The translations under genes were made by a program, and so were the position numbers. From Seohaeicola saemankumensis (GTDB lineage Bacteria; Pseudomonadota; Alphaproteobacteria; Rhodobacterales; Rhodobacteraceae), in contig NZ_JBHTKR010000006.1 in NCBI RefSeq assembly GCF_042678485.1, forward strand, positions 310,001 to 374,000: DNA of 64,000 nt, given 5' to 3'. The notes under the pieces were generated by a model. The model did not search any database. It had not been told where the DNA came from and saw only the letters and a list, made by a program, of their open reading frames with translations. Below are positions 58,120 to 64,000 of this stretch, piece after piece; position 1 is the stretch's first letter; every line of letters begins with the position of its first letter.

Positions 58120-59205
58120 ATGACGCAAAGCGACCCCATATTCCGGTTAGAGGGTGTAACGCGCAGATATGGTAATCTGACCGCGCTCGACAGCATCGAC
58201 TTCATAGCCGAGGACAACAGCTACGTCGCGCTTCTGGGGCCATCAGGATCGGGCAAGACCTCATTGCTGCGCGTGATCGCCGGATTTGAAACGCCTGACA
58301 CAGGCCGCATCTGGTTTCAGGGGCGCGACATCACCGATCTGCCCGCGCATGAGCGCGGGATCGGTTTCGTATTCCAGAACTTTGCCCTGTTTCCGCATCT
58401 GACGATTTTCGAAAACGTGGCCTTTGGCTTGCGCCACGGCGCAACCAAGGTGCCGGACGCCGAGATCACCGAACGCGTCAGGGCCTCGATCGAGATGGTG
58501 GGCCTGTCCGGCCTGGAAGACCGCAACCCCGATCAGATTTCAGGCGGGCAGAAACAGCGCGTGGCACTGGCGCGCTCGCTCGTGATGCAGCCCAAGCTGG
58601 TACTGCTGGACGAACCGCTGGGCGCGCTTGACGCAAACCTGCGCGAAAGAATGCAGATGGAACTGCGTGCGATCCGCGAAAGGCTGGACGTGACCTTCCT
58701 GCATGTGACCGGCAGCGAGACCGAAGCGCTGGCGATGGGCGACAAGGTTGCGGTCCTGGATGCGGGGCGGATCGTTCAGTACGGCACGCCGGACGCGATC
58801 TATGACAGTCCTGTGATCTCGGATGTGGCGCTGTTTCTCAACCGCTTCAACCTGTTCGAGGGAACACTTAAGGACGGCACGTTCCACGGTTCTTTCGGGG
58901 CGTTGCCCGTCGCCGCAGCGCGGCCCAACGAAACCGACGTCTATGCAATCCGCTATGACCGGACGCAGATTTTCGACGCGGACGCGACCGACCTGCCGGG
59001 CCCGGCGCTGCCGGTACGCTACCTTGCAAGCGAATATCTGGGGTCCTCCATCATCTTTCTGTTCGAAACCGCGGATCACAAGACGGTCGAGGTCGATCAC
59101 CACCTCAGCCTGGGCGAACCACGCGATCTGAACGTCGGACAGAATTACGTTCTTTCATGGGATCCCGCACAGGCGATCGTATTCGGCAAGGAGTCCGCAA
59201 GATGA
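58120..59205 (+). CDS. ABC transporter ATP-binding protein lacking the H-loop histidine
   Basis: A 361-aa PotA-like ATPase with Walker A LGPSGSGKTSLLR, Q-loop VFQNFALFPHLTI, signature QISGGQKQRVALARS, Walker B KLVLLDEPLGALDANLRE, and a TOBE-type C-terminus. At the H-loop, where family members read VTHDQEEA (the ATPase at 22633 has HVTHNQEEA), this protein reads HVTGSETEA, so the switch histidine is Gly. Start ATG 58120. It overlaps the next permease by ATGA. A second ATPase gene begins at 63750, so a heterodimeric engine is possible. Confidence 0.9.
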   Translation: MTQSDPIFRLEGVTRRYGNLTALDSIDFIAEDNSYVALLGPSGSGKTSLLRVIAGFETPDTGRIWFQGRDITDLPAHERGIGFVFQNFALFPHLTIFENVAFGLRHGATKVPDAEITERVRASIEMVGLSGLEDRNPDQISGGQKQRVALARSLVMQPKLVLLDEPLGALDANLRERMQMELRAIRERLDVTFLHVTGSETEALAMGDKVAVLDAGRIVQYGTPDAIYDSPVISDVALFLNRFNLFEGTLKDGTFHGSFGALPVAAARPNETDVYAIRYDRTQIFDADATDLPGPALPVRYLASEYLGSSIIFLFETADHKTVEVDHHLSLGEPRDLNVGQNYVLSWDPAQAIVFGKESAR

Positions 59206-60068
59206 ATGCCGCAAGCACCAACAGGCAAAAGACAAACACGTTCCGGCTGCTTGCACCCGGCGTGGTCTGGATGATCCTGTTCCTGGTCGCACCGATCATG
59301 ATGATCGTCTATGTCTCGTTCTGGACGCAGACGACCTTTGCGATCAACTCCACCCTGACCTTGGACAGCTGGCGTAACTTTTTCGCCTCCGAGGCCTATG
59401 TCGGAGCGCTCTGGACCACGATCCGGCTGTGGTTGATCGTCCTGACCCTGACCTTCGTGATCGGCTATCCCGCCGCCCTTTACGTGGGCCTTCTGGTCAA
59501 GAGCAAGACGGTCTCGACCGTGCTGCTTGTGCTTTGCGTGATCCCTTTCTGGACCTCGTTCCTGATCCGGGTGCTTGCATGGCGGCCCATGCTGGGCAAG
59601 GAAGGGGCCATCAACATCATCCTGCAGAAAATCGGCCTGATCGACACACCGATCGAGGTGCTGCTGTTTTCCGAACTCTCCGTCATCATCGGAATGACGC
59701 AGATCTACGTCGTCTTCATGGTGGGCCCCATCGCCTTCATGCTGGGCCGGATCGACCGCAACATCATCGAGGCCGCGCGCGACCTGGGTGCAGGGTTCGG
59801 GCGCATCTTCTGGAAGATCATCTTTCCGCTCAGCCTGCCCGGTGTTGTCGTCGGAGCCATCTTCGTCAGCGTGATGGTGCTGGGCGAATTCGCAACCTCC
59901 GGCGCGCTGTCCGGGCGCAAGGTGAACCTGCTGGGCAACATCATCGTGACCCAGGTGGGATCGCTGAAATGGGCCATGGCATCGGTTGTCGGGGTGATCC
60001 TGACCATCCTGCTGGGCATCGTCGTTGCAGGCTTCCTGCGCATCGTCGATCTGAAACGGGAGATTTGA
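59202..60068 (+). CDS. ABC transporter permease, PotB-like
   Basis: A 288-aa permease with six membrane segments. The first is VVWMILFLVAPIMMIVYVSFW, and the EAA loop is IIEAARDLGAGFGRIFWKIIFPLSLPG. It starts at ATG 59202, overlapping the ATPase stop. It is the first permease of the second polyamine-class importer in the window. Confidence 0.92.
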   Translation: MNAASTNRQKTNTFRLLAPGVVWMILFLVAPIMMIVYVSFWTQTTFAINSTLTLDSWRNFFASEAYVGALWTTIRLWLIVLTLTFVIGYPAALYVGLLVKSKTVSTVLLVLCVIPFWTSFLIRVLAWRPMLGKEGAINIILQKIGLIDTPIEVLLFSELSVIIGMTQIYVVFMVGPIAFMLGRIDRNIIEAARDLGAGFGRIFWKIIFPLSLPGVVVGAIFVSVMVLGEFATSGALSGRKVNLLGNIIVTQVGSLKWAMASVVGVILTILLGIVVAGFLRIVDLKREI

Positions 60069-60071
60069 GTG

Positions 60072-60923
60072 ATGGAATCCAAGGTTCTGAAACCCATTCT
60101 TGCCGTCTATGTCGGCCTGTTCATCCTGTTCCTCTATGGTCCCTTCATCGTGCTGGGCATCCTGTCCTTCCAGCAGGGTCCCGAAGGCGGGCCGCAGTTT
60201 CCGATCATCGAATGGTCCACCTACTGGTACCGGCACCTGTTCGGTCTGACCCCGCCATCCCGGATCGCCCCTCTGCCCGTCGGTGAGGCGCTGGTGCGTT
60301 CACTGACACTGGCCTTCATGACCATGGTTACCGCCACCGTTCTGGGCGTCATGGCCGCGCAGGCCTTCCGCAAACGGTTCCGTGGCGCGGGCGTTGTATT
60401 CTACCTGATCGTTCTGGGCATGATGGTGCCGGGCGTCCTGACCGGCCTTGGCACCTCGCTTCTGGCCAATAACGTCGTCGGGATCGAGCGTCACTGGTGG
60501 AGCACCGCCTTCCTGGCGCATGTGGTCTATACCTTCCCCTTCGCTTTTCTTGTGATGCTGGCGATCCTCAACCGCTTTGACGGCTCTGTCGAGGAAGCGT
60601 CCTGGTCGCTGGGTGTCTCGCCCATAACGACGTTTCGCAAGGTGACCTTCCCGCTGATCTTTCCGGGGGTCCTGTCGGCAATGCTCTTTGCCTTTACCCT
60701 CAGCTTCGACGAATTCCCGCGCACTCTGTTCGCCTCTGGCCGCGATCAGACATTGCCGCTGGCGATCTATGGCACCTTCTCGGTCGAGATCCACCCGAAC
60801 ATCTTTGCCTTTGGCGTGATGACGACCCTGTTCTCCTTCGCGCTGCTGTCGGTCTACGGGATCCTCATGGGTCTGAGCGTGCGGCGGGCAAAGAAAATGG
60901 CCATGCAGGAAGACATCGCATGA
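60072..60923 (+). CDS. ABC transporter permease, PotC-like
   Basis: A 283-aa permease with about six segments. The EAA loop reads VEEASWSLGVSPITTFRKVTFPLIFPG. ATG 60072 is chosen; a GTG immediately before it is also possible. It overlaps the following SDR gene by ATGA, so the enzymes and transporter are made together. Confidence 0.92.
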   Translation: MESKVLKPILAVYVGLFILFLYGPFIVLGILSFQQGPEGGPQFPIIEWSTYWYRHLFGLTPPSRIAPLPVGEALVRSLTLAFMTMVTATVLGVMAAQAFRKRFRGAGVVFYLIVLGMMVPGVLTGLGTSLLANNVVGIERHWWSTAFLAHVVYTFPFAFLVMLAILNRFDGSVEEASWSLGVSPITTFRKVTFPLIFPGVLSAMLFAFTLSFDEFPRTLFASGRDQTLPLAIYGTFSVEIHPNIFAFGVMTTLFSFALLSVYGILMGLSVRRAKKMAMQEDIA

Positions 60924-61636
60924 ATACGGTCATCGTCACAGGCGCGGGATCGGGTATCGGCCTTGCCGTTGCCACCAAGCTTGCCGGGCTGGGCTACAAC
61001 GTGGTCGTCAATGACTTCAACGAAAGCGCCGCACAAGAGGCGGCCGCCAGGATCGGCGGCCTCGCGGTACAGGGCGATGTATCGCAAGAGGCGGACGTGG
61101 CCCGCATGCTCGAGGTCTGCATCGCCGCATTTGGGGCCCCGACCCACCTGGTCAACAACGCAGGCCACGTGCACCAGTCGCGTTTTGTCGATCTGGACCC
61201 TGCCGAATTCGATCGGATGATCGCAGTTCATCTGCGCGGCACCTTCCTGTGCACCCGCGCGGTCCTGCCCCACATGATTGCTCGGAAATCGGGATGCGTG
61301 GTGAACATGGCATCCCAACTCGGCCAGATCGGGGGGGTGGAACTGGTCCACTACTCCGCGGCGAAGGCAGGCATCATCGGCATGACCAAGGCGCTGGCCC
61401 GCGAGGTGTCGAAACAGGGCGTACGGGTCAACGCGGTCGCGCCCGGCCCGATCAACACGCCGCTGGTGCGTGCACTGTCGCAGGAGTGGCGCGCCGCAAA
61501 GGCGGCAGAGCTTCCGCTGGGCCACTTCGGAGAACCCGAGGATGTGGCCGAAACCGTTGCATTTCTGTGTTCAGACGCGGCGCGCATCTATGTGGGCCAG
61601 ACCCTGTCACCAAATTCGGGAGACGTAATGCTATGA
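60920..61636 (+). CDS. short-chain dehydrogenase/reductase
   Basis: A 238-aa SDR with a complete active site. The nucleotide loop is VTGAGSGIGLAVATKL, then LVNNAGHVHQS, catalytic Ser in VVNMASQLGQIGG, and Tyr-x3-Lys in VHYSAAKAGIIG. RVNAVAPGPINTPLVRAL follows. It overlaps the permease before it and the SDR after it (ATGA each). It probably oxidises or reduces an alcohol group of the imported compound; substrate unknown. Confidence 0.92.
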   Translation: MNTVIVTGAGSGIGLAVATKLAGLGYNVVVNDFNESAAQEAAARIGGLAVQGDVSQEADVARMLEVCIAAFGAPTHLVNNAGHVHQSRFVDLDPAEFDRMIAVHLRGTFLCTRAVLPHMIARKSGCVVNMASQLGQIGGVELVHYSAAKAGIIGMTKALAREVSKQGVRVNAVAPGPINTPLVRALSQEWRAAKAAELPLGHFGEPEDVAETVAFLCSDAARIYVGQTLSPNSGDVML

Positions 61637-62388
61637 CATCAGTTGCACTGATCACGGGTGCCGGGATCGGCATCGGGCGCGCCACCGCCAAGGCCCTAGC
61701 GGCGCGCGGTGATCATGTTGTGGTCACCGACGTTCTTGAGGATGACGGCCGCAGCGTCGTGCAGGAAATCCGCAAGGCCGGGGGCGAGGCGGAGTTCCAG
61801 CATCTGGACGTGCGCGACACCGATCGTGCCAATGCCGTGGTCAAGGATATCGAAACCCGTTTCGGCAGGATCGACACGATTGTTGCCAATGCAGGTATAG
61901 CGCATCGTGTCCCGCTTGAGCAGCTGACCGATGAAAAATGGGATCATACCTTCGACATCGATCTCAAGGGGATGCTGCGCGTCATCCGGCCTGCGGCGCC
62001 GGGCATGAAGGCGCGCGGCAGCGGCGCGATCATCTGCCTGTCTTCGATCATGGGTGTCGCCTATGGTTGGGACGAGCATGTGCACTACTCCTCGGCCAAG
62101 GCCGGCGTGGTCGGCCTGGTGCGCGGCCTTGCTGTCGAATTAGGCCGCAATGGCGTGCGGGTAAACGGCGTGGCGCCGGGATACATCCGCACCGCACAGC
62201 TTTTGTCCGAGAAACACTCCCTTGGACCCGAGGGCGCCAAGACAGTCGGCGATATCGTGCCACTGGGCCGCATCGGGCTACCGGATGACATAGCGGATGT
62301 CGTCGCATTCCTCGCGTCGGACTCCGCAAGGTATCTGACGGGTCAGGTCATTACCGTGGACGGTGGGCTTATGGTCGGGCGCTACTGA
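61633..62388 (+). CDS. short-chain dehydrogenase/reductase
   Basis: A 251-aa SDR with all catalytic residues: ITGAGIGIGRATAKAL, IVANAGIAHRV (NAG), Ser in IICLSSIMGVAYG, Tyr-x3-Lys in VHYSSAKAGVVG. The C-terminus GQVITVDGGLMVGRY is typical. ATG 61633 overlaps the previous SDR stop. Paired SDRs in a transport operon suggest two successive redox steps, for example epimerisation of a polyol or sugar acid through a keto form. Confidence 0.92.
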   Translation: MTSVALITGAGIGIGRATAKALAARGDHVVVTDVLEDDGRSVVQEIRKAGGEAEFQHLDVRDTDRANAVVKDIETRFGRIDTIVANAGIAHRVPLEQLTDEKWDHTFDIDLKGMLRVIRPAAPGMKARGSGAIICLSSIMGVAYGWDEHVHYSSAKAGVVGLVRGLAVELGRNGVRVNGVAPGYIRTAQLLSEKHSLGPEGAKTVGDIVPLGRIGLPDDIADVVAFLASDSARYLTGQVITVDGGLMVGRY

Positions 62389-62453
62389 ACACGCAAGGAA
62401 GGGCAACCTTCCGGAAAACCAAGGACGAAACGACCTCAACAAGGAGAAGACAA

Positions 62454-63677
62454 GTGACACACTCAAATTTCTCAAGGCGGAACTTTCTAAAGACCACTGC
62501 GGGTAGCGCCGCGCTGGCGGCAGGCGGGATGCCATTCCTTGGCGCACAGCAGGTCTTTGCCGCAAACCTGGCAAACCAGGAACTGCGGACCGTGGGTCTG
62601 TCGGTGACCGTTCAGGAACGTATCCTGAACGACTTCAAGGAAAAATCCGGTGTCGGCTCGGTCAACGGCAAGGCGGATATCTTCCCCAACACGCAAACCG
62701 AAATCCTGTCCGGTTCGGACGCCTACGATTGCTGGGAAATCATCGGCGAACGTCTTGCCGCAATGGTTGCCACGGACAAGCTGGCGCCCGTCGCTGCTGC
62801 CGATCTGAAGAACTGGGCCGGCATTCGTGAAACCTTCACCAAACCGTCGGACCGCTGGGCGCTGAACCAGCAGATCGTCGGCCAGATCTGGGAGGACGAA
62901 AGCCAGACGCGCCTGAACATGGTGCCGACGGTCTACAACTACGACTCCATCGGCTATCGCCCCGACCTCGTGGATGCAGAAGAAGCCTCCAACTGGTCCG
63001 CGCTGTTCGATCCCAAGTTCAAGGGCAAGACCGGCCTGAACGTCGACCCGCTAATTGCATTCGGCCAGGCGGTTCTGGCGATGAACGAGCTGGGCCTTCT
63101 GGAAGTGCCCAACCCGGGCAACCCGGATGCGGCGGCTATCGAAGAGGCGGCCAAATTCCTGATTTCCAAGAAGAAAGAGGGTCAGTTCCGCGCACTTTGG
63201 GGCGACTTCGGCGAACTGGTGAACCTGCTGGCTTCCGGCGAGATGGTGATCGCGGACGCTTGGCAGCCTGCGGTGATGGCGGTCAAGGCGCAGGGGGTCC
63301 AGTGCTCCTATGCGACGATGAAGAGCGGCTATCGCGGCTGGTCGATCGGGATTTCCCCGCTCAAGACCTCGCCGAACCTTGAAGCTGTCACGGCCTATGC
63401 CGACTACTGGCTGTCCGGCCCGCCCGCCATTGCCGTGTCCGAGCAGGGCTACTACTCGCCCACCACGAACGTCAAGAACGTGATGGATCCCGACAAATAT
63501 GCCTTCTGGTACGAGGGCAAGCCCTGGGTCGGCGCGACCGAGCGCGGCATCAAGGAAGGCGATCTGCGCGATGGCGGCTCGCTGGAAGAGCGGGCAGCGA
63601 ACGTGGCTTACTGGCACCAGTGGCCGGACGAGTACGACCTGCTTATCCGCAAGTGGGACGAATTCCTTTCTGCGTAA
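62454..63677 (+). CDS. TAT-exported ABC substrate-binding protein, PotD-like
   Basis: A 407-aa binding protein that starts with GTG at 62454 (AAGGAGAAGACAA upstream). The leader FSRRNFLKTTAGSAALAAGG is a twin-arginine signal with cleavage near QVFA-A. The mature protein has LNMVPTVYNYDSIGYRPDL, WSALFDPKFKGKTGLNVDP, NLLASGEMVIADAWQPA and GYYSPTTNVKNVMDPD. It serves the ATPase and permeases at 58120-60923. It is the paralogue of the signal-less protein at 55668. Confidence 0.92.
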   Translation: MTHSNFSRRNFLKTTAGSAALAAGGMPFLGAQQVFAANLANQELRTVGLSVTVQERILNDFKEKSGVGSVNGKADIFPNTQTEILSGSDAYDCWEIIGERLAAMVATDKLAPVAAADLKNWAGIRETFTKPSDRWALNQQIVGQIWEDESQTRLNMVPTVYNYDSIGYRPDLVDAEEASNWSALFDPKFKGKTGLNVDPLIAFGQAVLAMNELGLLEVPNPGNPDAAAIEEAAKFLISKKKEGQFRALWGDFGELVNLLASGEMVIADAWQPAVMAVKAQGVQCSYATMKSGYRGWSIGISPLKTSPNLEAVTAYADYWLSGPPAIAVSEQGYYSPTTNVKNVMDPDKYAFWYEGKPWVGATERGIKEGDLRDGGSLEERAANVAYWHQWPDEYDLLIRKWDEFLSA

Positions 63678-63686
63678 ATCACCATT

Positions 63687-63712
63687 GGTTCAGCCGGGTC
63701 CCCGGCTGAACC
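63687..63712 (+). terminator. stem-loop after the binding-protein gene
   Basis: A perfect 12-bp inverted repeat (63687-63698 with 63701-63712, minimal loop) 10 bp after the binding-protein stop, with no long T tract. It is probably an mRNA-stabilising or attenuating hairpin that keeps the binding protein more abundant than the downstream ATPase. Confidence 0.65.
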
Positions 63713-63749
63713 ACCCCTTCCCTTTTCCCAGGAACAGGACGCATTTCCC

Positions 63750-64000
63750 TTGGCCTACGATCTTCAGCTCACACATGTCTACAAGACCTATGACAATGGA
63801 ACACCGGCCGTCATCGACTTCAATCTGGACGTCGAGAAAGGGGAATTCATCGCATTCCTTGGGCCATCGGGCTGTGGCAAATCCACGACCCTGCGGATGA
63901 TTTCCGGGTTCGAGACGGTCACATCAGGCGATCTGATGATCCGCGGCAAGCGGGTGAACGACCAACTCCCCGAGAAACGCCCCACCTCGATGATCTTTCA
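63750..64000 (+). CDS. ABC transporter ATP-binding protein, N-terminal part
   Basis: The first 83 codons only; it runs off the window. The likely start is TTG 63750 (reads AYDLQLTHVYKTYDNG), because no ATG or GTG lies in frame upstream after the previous stop. Walker A is FLGPSGCGKSTTLRMISGF. The rest, including the signature and H-loop, is outside. It is a second ATPase for the same importer or the start of a further transporter. Confidence 0.85.
   Translation, partial: MAYDLQLTHVYKTYDNGTPAVIDFNLDVEKGEFIAFLGPSGCGKSTTLRMISGFETVTSGDLMIRGKRVNDQLPEKRPTSMIF

Noticed and set aside
1..64000. CRISPR arrays, rRNA and tRNA genes, prophage genes
   Set aside because: No regularly spaced repeats, cloverleaf structures, ribosomal sequences or phage structural genes were found on either strand.

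Overview
The window looks like a chromosomal segment of a GC-rich alphaproteobacterium of the Rhodobacteraceae/Roseobacter type. This rests on three things seen in the sequence. Core genes alaS, recA, a small sulfotransferase-like gene and cckA lie together. A direct-repeat LexA box of the alphaproteobacterial form (GTTC-N7-GTTC) lies upstream of recA, and a perfect CtrA-type box (TTAA-N7-TTAA) lies upstream of cckA. The rest is dense in ABC and TRAP uptake systems and acyl-CoA enzymes, as is usual for marine or soil members of that group. No rRNA gene, tRNA gene or CRISPR array was found.

Layout. 1-7 kb holds housekeeping and cell-cycle genes: alaS (partial), recA, sulfotransferase-like, cckA and an RsmB-type rRNA methyltransferase. 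6.8-17 kb holds a ModE-like regulator with a cytoplasmic molybdopterin oxidoreductase, a multi-pass permease, the potassium transporter Kup, two small proteins and a fused SecDF. 17-35 kb is a catabolic island of two divergent operons. The minus-strand operon runs TAT-exported binding protein, two permeases, ATPase, PuuE-type deacetylase, class III CoA-transferase, acyl-CoA dehydrogenase, MFS carrier and CitE/HpcH-type lyase. The plus-strand operon runs MmgE/PrpD, cupin, degenerate SDR, enoyl-CoA hydratase, HTD2-like hydratase and acyl-CoA ligase, and is followed by a convergent amidase and FCD-GntR regulator. 35-38 kb is a TRAP transporter.

38-43.4 kb is an accessory stretch. It has small proteins (DUF4242-like, cytochrome c, GYD), a LysR regulator, an intact IS6-family element, and beside it a decayed 5' end of another IS6-type transposase. 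43.4-50 kb holds hydantoinase/oxoprolinase HyuA and HyuB with an AraC regulator, a cupin and an AEC carrier. 50-55.5 kb is a LysR-controlled operon in which 5-oxoprolinase genes pxpA, pxpB and pxpC enclose a biotin carboxyl carrier and a biotin carboxylase. 55.6-64 kb has a signal-less solute-binding-like protein and a tandem winged-helix GntR regulator, then an ABC transporter whose ATPase lacks the usual H-loop histidine, two SDRs, a TAT-exported binding protein and a second, truncated ATPase.

The most interesting systems are three. The first is the pxpA-BCCP-BC-pxpB-pxpC operon, whose parts match a split urea-carboxylase-like enzyme and suggest biotin-dependent opening of a lactam. The second is the cytoplasmic binding-protein paralogue translationally coupled to a double-winged-helix regulator, a possible intracellular sensor for the neighbouring transporter's substrate. 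The third is the divergent 17-35 kb acyl-CoA island, with a conserved operator-like motif shared by the regulator and the catabolic promoter. Functions are inferred from recognisable domains and motifs only; no database search was possible.
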